Positions 7,542-14,972 of a stretch of 43,607 nt of DNA are shown here, piece after piece. Positions within the stretch are counted from its first letter, which is position 1. Every line of letters begins with the position of its first letter. A program made the position numbers and the translations under genes. The notes beneath the pieces were generated by a model. It was not told the origin of the DNA and ran no database searches. It saw only the letters and a list, made by a program, of their open reading frames with translations. Source of the stretch: Phycisphaera sp. (lineage in GTDB: Bacteria > Planctomycetota > Phycisphaerae > Phycisphaerales > Phycisphaeraceae); contig WGMF01000050.1 in the NCBI GenBank assembly GCA_016125215.1, positions 1-43,607 of the forward strand, read 5' to 3'.

Positions 7542-9923
7542 ATGCATATGTCACGCAGACTCATCTTGTTGTGTACGTGCCTGACCGTGGTCAGCCTCTG
7601 TGCCCCGCGTGCCATGGCGGTCAGCGACGAAGAGGTCGGCCAGACCATTGCCAAGATGAAAGAGTGGCTCTACGCACAGCAGGGCAACGCGGGCAAGGGC
7701 GGCGGCAAATCAGCCCCCGACGCCTGGGACCTGGACGAGCCGGGCAAAGACCACGCGAGCGGCAAGAACTACGGCGGACAGACCGCGCTGGTCGTCCTGG
7801 CGCTACTGGTCTCCGGTGAATCGCCCCAGAACCCCAAGCTTGCCAAAGCCATCGACTGGCTCAAGAAAATCAAGGAAGAAGAATTCATCGGCACCTACGC
7901 ACGCGGCATCCGCGCCTGCGTCTGGGGCCAGTTGCCCGACACCTACAAGCCCATGCTCGAAGCCGACGGCTCGTGGCTGCTCGAAACCCACAACAAGCAC
8001 AAGCTCGGCCTGTTCGACTACACGCAGGGCTACAGCTCGCGCGTCGACAACAGCGTCACGCAATACGGCGTGCTGGGCCTGTGGCAGGTCGCGCTGCGCG
8101 GCGGCAAGGTGCCCGAAGAATTCTGGCAGACTATTGCCAAACACTTCTACGACGCCCAGAACCCCGACGGCGGCTGGACCTACGGCTCAACAGGCAACAC
8201 CAAGGGCACCATGACCTGCGCCGGCCTGGCTTCGCTCTACATCGTCCAGCAGCAGATCTACCGACAGAACAAAATGCCCAACGCGGAACTCAACGCCTCG
8301 ATCGACAAAGCCCTCAACTGGTTCGACAAGAACTTCAGCGCAAGCGCATCGGTCGGCGGCGGACCCAAGTGGTACTACCTCTACGGCATCGAACGCGTCG
8401 GTATTGCCTCCGGGTACAAGTATTTCAACAAACGCGACTGGTACGAAGACGGCGCGGAAGAGATCGTCAAGGCCGCCAAGAACAACGGCACCGTTGGCGG
8501 GGCGGTCTACGACACCGCCTTTGCCCTCATGTTCCTCGCACGCGGCCGGTACCCCGTCTGGGTCTCCAAGCTCCAGGTCGACTCCGTCGACGACCCGACC
8601 CAGGACGCGGACATGGCTGCGGATTCGGGCGACAAGAAAGACAAGAAAGATAAAAAACAGGCCGCCTCCGACCACATCCGCTGGAACGATCGGCCGCTCG
8701 ACCTGAGCCAGTTCACCGAATACCTCTCCGACTACCGCGAGACCGAACTCAACTGGCAGATCGTCGACGTCGACACCCCCGCACGTGAGTGGGCCAACTC
8801 ACCCATCCTCTACCTCAATTCCGCACAACGCATCGACTTCAACGACAAGCAAGCCAAAAACATCAAACGCTACATCGACTTCGGCGGAACCCTCGTCTGC
8901 GTCGCGCAGGACAACAGCGGCGCGTTCGTCAAATCGATGACCGACTTCGCTGAAAGAATCTACCCCGCTTACAAGGTCAAACGCCTCGACCCCGACGACC
9001 CCATCTTCACCATCCAGGACCGCGTCGAATCGACCTGGGCCTCCGGCATCATGGTCCTCTCCAACGGCGCACGCAACCTCATCTACATCATCCCCCAGGA
9101 CTGGAGCTGGGTCTTCCAGAGCGACAACAACCCCGGCAGCAACCCGGCCTGGGGCATGATGACCAACCTCTGGGCCATGACCAGCGACCGCGGACAGTTG
9201 CCCAACCGCCTCGAACCCGTCATCGAACCCCGCAAGGGCGGCGGCTCGGGTGAATTCGTCGTCGGGAGACTCAAATACAACGGCAACTTCAACCCCGAAC
9301 CCGGCGCGTGGATTGCCCAGTCCATCCGCGTGGCCAACCAGGCGGGCTACAACGTCAAGCCCGTCACGATGACCTTCGCTGACCTTGACAAGACCAACGC
9401 CCGTCTCGTCCACCTCGCCGGCGTCGAGAGCTACTCCCTCTCCAGCGACGACCTGACCGCCATGGAGGCCTACATCAAACGCGGCGGCACCGTCCTCATC
9501 GAGACCGTCGGTGGGCAAGGCCCGTTCGTGGCCGACCTCGAATCCTCACTCGTCGAACATTTCAAGTCCCCGCCCGTCCCGATCTCGCCCTCAAGCCCCA
9601 TCATCACCGGCAGCGGCCTATCGGGCGGCTACGACGTCTCACGCTGCGTCTACCGACGCTTTGCCGTCGTCCGACAGGCGCTCTCCACAAGACCGCGACT
9701 GGCGTGCATCAACGTCGACGGACGCCCCGCCATCATCGTCTCCGGCGAGGACCTCTCCATGGGCATGGTCGGCACGCACATCTACAACGTCGTGGGCTAC
9801 TCCCGCGAGTCCGCTCGCAGACTCATGACCAACATCGTCCTCTTCGCCAAGGGCCAGAACTTCACCGAAGTCAACGAAGCAATCGAAGACAAGGGCAAAG
9901 ACGGCGACGAGAAGTCGGAATAA
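7542..9923 (+). CDS. Secreted prenyltransferase-repeat and DUF4159 protein
   Basis: This protein of 793 residues starts with a signal peptide (RRLILLCTCLTVVSLCAPR, probable cut after AMA near residue 27). Residues 30-330 form an alpha/alpha toroid of prenyltransferase/squalene-cyclase type repeats: GGQTALVVLALL, TQYGVLGLWQVAL, NPDGGWTYGSTGN and TMTCAGLASLYIV. A charged Asp/Lys linker (DKKDKKDKK near residue 365) leads to a DUF4159 domain (NDRPLDLSQFTEYLSDYR, then LNWQIVDVD, SPILYLNS and GGTLVCVA). A second such domain appears to follow near residues 600-780. This architecture is common in planctomycetes and its function is unknown. The toroid fold need not mean terpene chemistry, and I see no DXDD motif. 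GGAG lies 8 nt before ATG 7542; ATG 7548 is an alternative. Confidence 0.85.
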   Translation: MHMSRRLILLCTCLTVVSLCAPRAMAVSDEEVGQTIAKMKEWLYAQQGNAGKGGGKSAPDAWDLDEPGKDHASGKNYGGQTALVVLALLVSGESPQNPKLAKAIDWLKKIKEEEFIGTYARGIRACVWGQLPDTYKPMLEADGSWLLETHNKHKLGLFDYTQGYSSRVDNSVTQYGVLGLWQVALRGGKVPEEFWQTIAKHFYDAQNPDGGWTYGSTGNTKGTMTCAGLASLYIVQQQIYRQNKMPNAELNASIDKALNWFDKNFSASASVGGGPKWYYLYGIERVGIASGYKYFNKRDWYEDGAEEIVKAAKNNGTVGGAVYDTAFALMFLARGRYPVWVSKLQVDSVDDPTQDADMAADSGDKKDKKDKKQAASDHIRWNDRPLDLSQFTEYLSDYRETELNWQIVDVDTPAREWANSPILYLNSAQRIDFNDKQAKNIKRYIDFGGTLVCVAQDNSGAFVKSMTDFAERIYPAYKVKRLDPDDPIFTIQDRVESTWASGIMVLSNGARNLIYIIPQDWSWVFQSDNNPGSNPAWGMMTNLWAMTSDRGQLPNRLEPVIEPRKGGGSGEFVVGRLKYNGNFNPEPGAWIAQSIRVANQAGYNVKPVTMTFADLDKTNARLVHLAGVESYSLSSDDLTAMEAYIKRGGTVLIETVGGQGPFVADLESSLVEHFKSPPVPISPSSPIITGSGLSGGYDVSRCVYRRFAVVRQALSTRPRLACINVDGRPAIIVSGEDLSMGMVGTHIYNVVGYSRESARRLMTNIVLFAKGQNFTEVNEAIEDKGKDGDEKSE

Positions 9924-9985
9924 CCGCGACACAACCTCCCGCCTGTTGAGCGGTCACATCGCAAACGCCAATTTGTAGTGCGTGG

Positions 9986-10288
9986 TCAGGCGTCCCGCGA
10001 CACGTCGTTGATGTTCGTCGAGTGCTTGCGGAAGTAGTGGAATCCCATGAAGCCCAGCGAGCCGAGCACCGCGTACATCGAACCCATCATGTAGAGGATC
10101 GAGTAGTTGTAGCCGGCCGCGAGCTGCGGGGTCTCGGCCTTGTCCGTGCCGTTGCCGTCACCCGAACCCTCCGCGACCGTCTCGGCACAGTTCGGGCACG
10201 CACGCACCACACCGGGCACCACGCCCAGGAGCGACACGCACACCACCGATACCCACAGGCTGCTGCGAAACTTCTTCAACTTTGTCAT
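9986..10288 (-). CDS. Small secreted or membrane protein with CPNC motif
   Basis: This protein of 100 residues has an N-terminal signal (SSLWVSVVCVSLLGVVPGV, cut near VRA) followed directly by a CPNC pair, a short acidic Gly-rich stretch, and one membrane helix (YSILYMMGSMYAVLGSLGFM) with a basic cytoplasmic tail. The CxxC right after the signal peptide could bind metal or haem, or form a disulfide, on the outer face of the membrane. I recall similar small CPNC-plus-helix proteins as conserved in planctomycetes, without an assigned function. It starts 3 bp after the stop of the PDZ gene, so the two are almost certainly co-transcribed and coupled. Confidence 0.7.
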   Translation of the reverse strand: MTKLKKFRSSLWVSVVCVSLLGVVPGVVRACPNCAETVAEGSGDGNGTDKAETPQLAAGYNYSILYMMGSMYAVLGSLGFMGFHYFRKHSTNINDVSRDA

Positions 10289-10291
10289 GGC

Positions 10292-11074
10292 CTACTCCGC
10301 GGGCGGATTCTCTTGGAGGTTGTTCTCTTGGGGGATGTTCTCTTGAACCGGGGGCAGCGTCAACTCCGGGCCTTGCCCACCGGCGGTCGCGTCGTGGCCC
10401 AGCCCCTCACGGAAATCGTCCCACGACTTGTTGATCGCCTGACGCAGCGCCTGGTCATTGCTGTAGAGCTGCAGCGATAGCAGCGGCGCCAGCCGTACCG
10501 TGATGTTACGCACCTTGCCGTCGCGCAGCGTCTGGAAGATGACCTTCCCGCCGGCGGGCGTGTCCTGGATCAACTCGACAAATTCCTGCTGGATCAACAG
10601 CGCGTTGTCGTTGTTGCCCAGCGCCTTGCCGTTGGCGCCGAGCAGGATGTCGCCGACCTCGAGCGATTCGTAAGCCGGGAAACCCTCGAACACCGACGCC
10701 ACCCCCACCGCGGCCCGGCCAAGCTCGGGGAGCTCTTCCTTGGACAGGCCGATCGGCACGATCCCCACCGCACCCTTGTCGCCCGGCTGCACCCGCTTGG
10801 CCAGTTCGTCCCTCACCACGACGTGGTGGGCAATCGACAGCAACCGCTGGCGCTGCTCGGCGCTGGTCGCTCGGGAGTAAAGTTCACGCAGCGCCTCGCG
10901 GGTCAGCGACTCGTCAGCCAACATCCGCCTGGTCGCCGACTGACGCACCGAATACTCCGCGCTGCCCAGGTCGGACAGGTCGGCTGCGCTGTCCGCGCGC
11001 ACACACGGGCACCACACCGTGACACACACAGCGATTGCAAACGCCGACCGGAGGGTCCCGTCGAATAATCTCAT
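10292..11074 (-). CDS. Secreted PDZ-domain protein
   Basis: About 260 residues from ATG 11074, chosen because GGGGG lies just upstream and the signal peptide starts there (SAFAIAVCVTVWCPCVRA). A HEAT-like helical region (SAEYSVRQSATRRMLADES) follows. A PDZ domain spans about residues 110-210, with the peptide-binding strand region near GIVPIGL and the typical YESLEVGDILLGANGKAL, ending in RDGKVRNITVRL. PDZ domains bind C-terminal peptides, so it may recruit or sense envelope proteins; no protease domain is attached. The last 20 residues contain three QEN repeats encoded by a 15-bp tandem repeat. It is upstream of, and 3 bp from, the CPNC protein gene. An earlier in-frame ATG at 11101 is less likely. 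Confidence 0.75.
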   Translation of the reverse strand: MRLFDGTLRSAFAIAVCVTVWCPCVRADSAADLSDLGSAEYSVRQSATRRMLADESLTREALRELYSRATSAEQRQRLLSIAHHVVVRDELAKRVQPGDKGAVGIVPIGLSKEELPELGRAAVGVASVFEGFPAYESLEVGDILLGANGKALGNNDNALLIQQEFVELIQDTPAGGKVIFQTLRDGKVRNITVRLAPLLSLQLYSNDQALRQAINKSWDDFREGLGHDATAGGQGPELTLPPVQENIPQENNLQENPPAE

Positions 11075-11183
11075 GACCCCCAAGTATAGCACCCACCCCA
11101 TCGAACCCGTTCACTTGCGACCGGAGGGCCGGCGACACGTCCGCGGTGATTATTGACCATTGAATGGAAAAGTTCATTTCTGA

Positions 11184-11290
11184 TTCCCCCTCTCCCGCTT
11201 GCGGGGGAGGGGTTAGGGGAGGGGGTTCTTCCTTAAATCAGGTCAAATCATCACCCCCCCCGCCCCTCCCTCTGGAAGAGGGAGGGGAAA
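11184..11290. repeat. GC-rich dispersed repeat with two hairpins
   Basis: Two G/C-rich palindromes sit side by side. The first is CCCTCTCCCGC paired with GCGGGGGAGGG around 11188-11211. The second is CCCCTCCCTCT paired with AGAGGGAGGGG at 11263-11287. The CCCTCTCCCGCTTGCGGGGGAGGG type is a recurrent intergenic element in many GC-rich bacteria. It lies between the PDZ gene's start and the terminator of the next gene. No coding is seen here. Confidence 0.6.
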
Positions 11291-11321
11291 ATCAAGTTAA
11301 CTTATCCAGTCACTCATCAAT

Positions 11322-11361
11322 AAAAAGAGGTACGGCTCGAAGCAGGGGATACTTCGAGCCG
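11322..11361 (-). terminator. Terminator of the 11397 gene
   Basis: Read on the minus strand, a perfect 10-bp stem CGGCTCGAAG (11361-11352) pairs with CTTCGAGCCG (11342-11333) across a 9-nt loop. TACCTCTTTTTATT follows. It lies 35 bp past the stop of the secreted protein gene at 11397. Confidence 0.75.
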
Positions 11362-11396
11362 CACTCGATCAGGGGTCGGGGTTATCAGACAGTTGA

Positions 11397-11942
11397 TTAG
11401 TCCACGGGCCTGAGGACCAGTTGCAGTTCGTCCTTGTTTTCCTTGGGGGCACGGGGCACCATCGGGATCGGTTGCGTTCCGTTGCCGGGCTTTTCGAGGA
11501 TCATCAGGGGCTGGGGGTTGGTCACGCCCATCGCCATGTCGCCCGTCTCGTTGGGGTTGTTGGTCACGATGCGGGCGCCGTTGTTGACCTGCGCGGACCA
11601 GACGGCAAAGGCCTGCCGTATCGAGTGGTTGGCGGGCAGTCGGCGGAGCATCTCCTGGAAGTCCTCGCTCTTGGGGTCGAGGTAGATCGTCTGGTTGACG
11701 ACGCGGACCTCGATCAGGTGCGGGCGGACGGGCTGCTCCGAGAGCGATCGGCTGACGACGGACGAGCGGTCGACGATGTTGCGATTGATGACATAGGTGT
11801 CGTAGTTCCGGCCGTCGCCGATGCGTGCTCGGGACGGCGGGGTGACGATGCGAGCGGTGTGGTCGGCCTCGGCCCAGGTGAGCGAGACAGCCCCGCCCAC
11901 ACTCATGCCCCCAACCAGCGCCCAGATGGCATACTTAGACAT
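11397..11942 (-). CDS. Secreted hypothetical protein
   Basis: This gene encodes 181 residues from ATG 11942. The start is set by a strong AAAGGAG 8 nt upstream and by the signal peptide it creates (YAIWALVGGMSVGGAVSLTWA, cut near residue 23). The open frame extends further upstream, but without hydrophobic or conserved features. The mature protein has a mostly polar N-terminal half (DGRNYDTYVINRNIVDRSSV), a strand-rich centre (HLIEVRVVNQTIYLDP) and a C-terminal basic/acidic tail ending ELQLVLRPVD. I recognise no domain. The export signal and own terminator point to a single-gene unit for a periplasmic or surface protein. Confidence 0.65.
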   Translation of the reverse strand: MSKYAIWALVGGMSVGGAVSLTWAEADHTARIVTPPSRARIGDGRNYDTYVINRNIVDRSSVVSRSLSEQPVRPHLIEVRVVNQTIYLDPKSEDFQEMLRRLPANHSIRQAFAVWSAQVNNGARIVTNNPNETGDMAMGVTNPQPLMILEKPGNGTQPIPMVPRAPKENKDELQLVLRPVD

Positions 11943-12447
11943 CGTGTCTCTCCTTTGATTAGACACCGTCCCTCCCAGGTCGGTGTGCGTCTCGAATGTT
12001 GACCGAGGGTGGCGCTGGATCACCGCCACTCTCGGTCGTCCCAGATCGGGCCTGCATGGTCGGGGTATCACGAACCCTGACCGTCTCTTCTGCGAATCCT
12101 CCGGGCGACCCCGACCGTCTGACCGGCCGGGTTTCTTTTCCAATCAGGGATCAGGCAACGGGGGTGCCAGAGGGCCTGGCGGGGGGATGGGTGACGCAAG
12201 GCCATTGTTTACAGGGTGTTGCGCGTGCCGTGAGTGAATTGACGTGTCGCGCGGCCCTTGCCGGATGTTGCCTCGACGCAACGTTCGGTTTACCCGGTGT
12301 TCCACCGATGCCACACTTGGCCGTCGAGCGACGGTCCCCGCATCAGCCCCACAGACACGGACAATCGAATGGGATATCCTTTGAGTCCCAAAGAATCGGG
12401 ACGGACCCCGATCAAGATGTACCGCCGACCCGTCGGCACCTTACACC
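11943..12447. other. Intergenic region between divergent genes
   Basis: These 505 bp separate the secreted protein gene (-) from the MFS gene (+). The main visible structure is a near-perfect 14-bp inverted repeat at 12001-12037. Further right there are several copies of the word GACCGTCT (near 12080-12122), which may reflect duplication. Reading frames cross the region on the plus strand, but they lack ribosome binding sites and recognisable domains, so I leave them out. I find no RNA gene. Confidence 0.5.
12001..12037 (-). promoter_or_regulatory. Large hairpin in the leader of the secreted protein gene
   Basis: GACCGAGGGTGGCG (12001-12014) and CGCCACTCTCGGTC (12024-12037) pair at 13 of 14 positions plus one wobble, with a 9-nt loop. 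It lies 59 bp upstream of the ATG at 11942. There is no T-run on either side, so it is not a simple terminator. It could be an operator or a 5'-leader structure. Confidence 0.4.
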
Positions 12448-13635
12448 ATGTCACTACGCAATCGTCTGTTGCTGGTCACCTTTCTCGAAAGCGCCGCGAC
12501 GATCCTGCTCGAACGGGGGATTTATTTTTTCACCGAGCACATCCTGCGATTCACCAACGCGATGAACCTGGGGTTGGCGGTGGTATTCGGGTTCTGCTAC
12601 GTCCTCGGGGCGCTGGGCAGCCAACGCATCAGCGACCGCACCGGGACCCGTCGATTGGTGCTGGCCGTGATGGTCATCAATCTGGTGCTGTTGACGGTGC
12701 TGTGCTTCGTGCAGAGCGTGGCGATGATCTTTGTGGCCATGGTGTTCATGGGGCTTCTCAACGGCGTGAAGTGGCCGGTGATCGAGAGCTACGTCAGCGC
12801 GGGCAGCAGCGGGAAGGGGACCTCCGACGCGGTGGGCTACTTCAACATCTCCTGGTCGCTCTCGGTGCCGATTGCCTTAGCGGTGGTGGGGCCCTTGATC
12901 TACTGGCGTCAGGGCACAGCCCTGGGCGACGCGGCGCTGTTTCTCATGGGTATCGCGCTGAGCGTGCCGGCGTTTATGCTCACGTGGACGTTCCCCCGTC
13001 ACGCCACGCACCTGCCGCCGGACCACCCGCAGCGGCCGTCACCTGAAAAACTCGCGCGTCTGCGCCGCCTGCTCTCGGCCAGCCGGTGGCTGATGTTTGC
13101 GGTCTATTCCATGCTCTTTGTGCTGGCACCGCTGATGCCCAGCGTCTTTAAGAATCTGGGCGTGGGCATCAACTGGGGGCCGGCCGCCTCGGGCAGCCTC
13201 GACGTGATGCGGTTGATGTCCTTCATCATGTTGCGATTCTGGGTCGGCTGGCACGATCGGCGGTGGCCGTTGGTGGTCGCCATGCTCGGCGCGCCGGTAG
13301 GGATGGTGATGACGTTGCTGTCGGGATCGCTGCCGGTGGTGCTCGTCGGCGGGGTGATCTTTGGCTTGTCCGCGGGGATGGTGTATTACGCGGCGTTGTA
13401 TTACGCGATGGTGGTGAGCAACGCCTCGGTCGACGCGGGCGGTGCGCACGAGGGTGTGATCGGCTCGGGCTTTTTCATCGGGCCTTTGGTGGGATTTGCG
13501 GGCAATCTGATCGGGGCTGGCGTGGGCGACCCGATGATGGGCGTGGTGCTGGGGGCGCTGCCGATCGTGGTGGTGTGTTCGGTGGTGGGGTGGCGTAAGC
13601 TCGCGTGGGGGATGCCGGGGCGCGTGGGGGGGTGA
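12448..13635 (+). CDS. MFS transporter
   Basis: This integral membrane protein of 395 residues has about 12 hydrophobic helices. Between helices 2 and 3 lies GALGSQRISDRTGTRRLVL, which matches the loop 2-3 signature G...DR.GRR of the major facilitator superfamily. A central basic loop (RPSPEKLARLRRLLSASR, near residues 194-212) separates the two six-helix halves. The substrate cannot be read from the sequence. Neighbours face other ways, so context gives no hint. There is no clear ribosome binding site before ATG 12448. The gene shares an intergenic region with the divergent secreted protein and converges on the PhyH gene. Confidence 0.85.
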   Translation: MSLRNRLLLVTFLESAATILLERGIYFFTEHILRFTNAMNLGLAVVFGFCYVLGALGSQRISDRTGTRRLVLAVMVINLVLLTVLCFVQSVAMIFVAMVFMGLLNGVKWPVIESYVSAGSSGKGTSDAVGYFNISWSLSVPIALAVVGPLIYWRQGTALGDAALFLMGIALSVPAFMLTWTFPRHATHLPPDHPQRPSPEKLARLRRLLSASRWLMFAVYSMLFVLAPLMPSVFKNLGVGINWGPAASGSLDVMRLMSFIMLRFWVGWHDRRWPLVVAMLGAPVGMVMTLLSGSLPVVLVGGVIFGLSAGMVYYAALYYAMVVSNASVDAGGAHEGVIGSGFFIGPLVGFAGNLIGAGVGDPMMGVVLGALPIVVVCSVVGWRKLAWGMPGRVGG

Positions 13636-13649
13636 CCGCACATGGAAAT

Positions 13650-13676
13650 AAGAAACCCACCCTCGGAGAGGGTGGG
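13650..13676 (-). terminator. Terminator of the PhyH gene
   Basis: A 9-bp perfect stem, CCCACCCTC (13656-13664) with GAGGGTGGG (13668-13676), has a 3-nt loop. On the minus strand it is followed by TTTCTTATTTCC, a usable T-rich tract. It lies 26 bp past the PhyH stop and 20 bp past the MFS stop, so it may serve both convergent genes, with a weaker tract on the plus strand. Confidence 0.65.
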
Positions 13677-13701
13677 CGTTCTTGTGGGGGCATCAATACG
13701 C

Positions 13702-14643
13702 TCAAGATTTTGCGGCTACCGCCGGGGCGGCTTCCGGAGCAGGGGGACGATTGGCTTTGCAGGTGCGGAGCCAGACGGACTTGGGCGGGGTCTTGACGCC
13801 CTTCCACGCGTAGGGGTCGATGCCCGAGACGGGGACGATGGCCCTGCGGTCGGCGTTGGCCGGCCTTTCGCCCTCGGCAATGTCCCACGGCAGGAGCGAC
13901 CAGGCGTTCATGTAGTGGTTGACCAGCACACGGCGGTAGATGTCACTGCGGTTTTTTCGTGAGCGGTGCAGGAGGTAGCCGTTGAAGAAGACGACCGCGC
14001 CGGCCTTGACTTCGACGGGGACTTCCTTGGATTCATCGAAGCCGTACGACTCGGGGGCAAAGTCGAACTCCTCCTCGTTGTCGTGTGCTTTCTGTGGGTA
14101 GAGGTAGCCGGTCTTGTGCGAGCCGGGGACGACCCAGAGGCAGCCGTTCTGGATGGTGGCGTCGTCGATGGCAATCCACGCGCCGATGAGCGAGCGGTCG
14201 CGTGTGGGGATATAGATTTCATCCTGGTGCCAGGCCTGCCCCTGGAAGCCCGGCGGCTTGACGAAGAGCATCGACTGCATGCACTTGACGCTGCCGTCCC
14301 AGCTTCCGGGGGGCAGGTGCGCCGCGGTGATCTGGCTGAGGATGCCGCAGACCTTGGGGTGCTTGATGTATTTGAGTGTGACGGGGCTGACGTGGTGGGG
14401 CTGATGGATGCAGAGGATGTTCTTGAGCACCTCGCGGTCGGACATATTCTGCGCATCGTCTACGGGCTTGAGAGAATCGCAGGGGTACTTGCCGCGTGCA
14501 AGGTCGATGGTGTCTTTTTTGAGTTCTTCGAGTTCCTCGGGCGTGATGAGTCCGGGCTGGATGTGGTAGCCGTTCTCGACAAAATCCCGGACCTGCTGGT
14601 CGCTGAGAACCCTGGGCACGTCGATGCGCGTATCTGATGTCAC
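13702..14643 (-). CDS. Phytanoyl-CoA dioxygenase (PhyH) family protein
   Basis: This 313-residue protein belongs to the Fe(II)/2-oxoglutarate-dependent PhyH family, which hydroxylates diverse small molecules. The iron-binding triad is visible: His139 and Asp141 in AWHQDEIYIP, and distal His226 in NGYLLHRSRKNRS, where nearby Arg residues would bind 2-oxoglutarate. The order matches the family: an N-terminal VRDFVENGYHIQPGLITPEE segment, the jelly-roll core, then GCLWVVPGSHKTG. The Ala/Pro-rich last 15 residues look disordered. The substrate is unknown; planctomycetes carry many copies. It is transcribed away from the methyltransferase/ABC operon and may share regulatory sites with it. It has its own terminator. 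Confidence 0.9.
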   Translation of the reverse strand: MTSDTRIDVPRVLSDQQVRDFVENGYHIQPGLITPEELEELKKDTIDLARGKYPCDSLKPVDDAQNMSDREVLKNILCIHQPHHVSPVTLKYIKHPKVCGILSQITAAHLPPGSWDGSVKCMQSMLFVKPPGFQGQAWHQDEIYIPTRDRSLIGAWIAIDDATIQNGCLWVVPGSHKTGYLYPQKAHDNEEEFDFAPESYGFDESKEVPVEVKAGAVVFFNGYLLHRSRKNRSDIYRRVLVNHYMNAWSLLPWDIAEGERPANADRRAIVPVSGIDPYAWKGVKTPPKSVWLRTCKANRPPAPEAAPAVAAKS

Positions 14644-14723
14644 GGAATTTGCTCCTGAAGAGGATAATAGGCGTTGATCGCTAATTGGTAGGAAATTATG
14701 GGTATATTAAGTCTATCTGACAA

Positions 14724-14742
14724 GATATGGAGGCAGCATATC
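14724..14742. promoter_or_regulatory. Palindromic operator candidate upstream of the PhyH gene
   Basis: GATATG (14724-14729) and CATATC (14737-14742) are exact inverted half-sites with a 7-bp centre, about 81 bp upstream of the PhyH start in an A+T-rich stretch. This is the size of a dimeric repressor or activator site. No regulator gene lies next to it. Confidence 0.35.
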
Positions 14743-14797
14743 CATGCCTGATATTAACATCAAAATCGGCTTTTGACGAAATTCTCACGCCGAAAGG

Positions 14798-14825
14798 TTG
14801 ACCTGAGCGTCTCATCTGTTACGGT
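14798..14825 (+). promoter_or_regulatory. Putative promoter of the methyltransferase/ABC operon
   Basis: TTGACC (14798-14803) and TACGGT (14820-14825) are separated by 16 bp. This fits a sigma70-type promoter with a good -35 and a fair -10. Transcription would start near 14832, about 23 nt before the terminator-like hairpin. Confidence 0.45.
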
Positions 14826-14854
14826 GCAGTCTTAGGGTCACCCCTGACATCCCC

Positions 14855-14900
14855 GGTTCCCCCGCGTTTCACGCCGCCGCGTGGGGGAGTCTCGTTTTTT
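14855..14900 (+). terminator. Intrinsic terminator inside the operon leader (possible attenuator)
   Basis: Arms 14855-14866 (GGTTCCCCCGCG) and 14880-14891 (CGTGGGGGAGTC) pair over 12 positions, with three G-U wobbles. A TCG gap is followed by six T (14895-14900). No plus-strand gene lies between the divergent PhyH start and this hairpin. It can therefore only stop transcripts that begin in the leader: an attenuator of the downstream operon or the end of a small RNA. Confidence 0.6.
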
Positions 14901-14972
14901 ATGGGCGGTCGTGGAAAGGAAGGCTCTTGTCCGCTCGCCGGGCTTGGGTTGGAAGACAACAGGAACAAACCC

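Larger units (their letters stand above)
14644..14972. other. Divergent control region between PhyH gene and the methyltransferase operon
   Basis: These 329 bp hold an A+T-rich stretch close to PhyH with a palindrome at 14724-14742, a promoter-like pair on the plus strand at 14798-14825, and a terminator-like hairpin at 14855-14900. No gene is visible. A frame opening at 14901 is in frame with the methyltransferase but lacks a ribosome binding site. Confidence 0.6.

Noticed and set aside
12258-13046. Plus-strand frame overlapping the MFS gene
   Set aside because: It lies mostly in another frame of the MFS coding region and encodes Arg/Gly-rich sequence without features.
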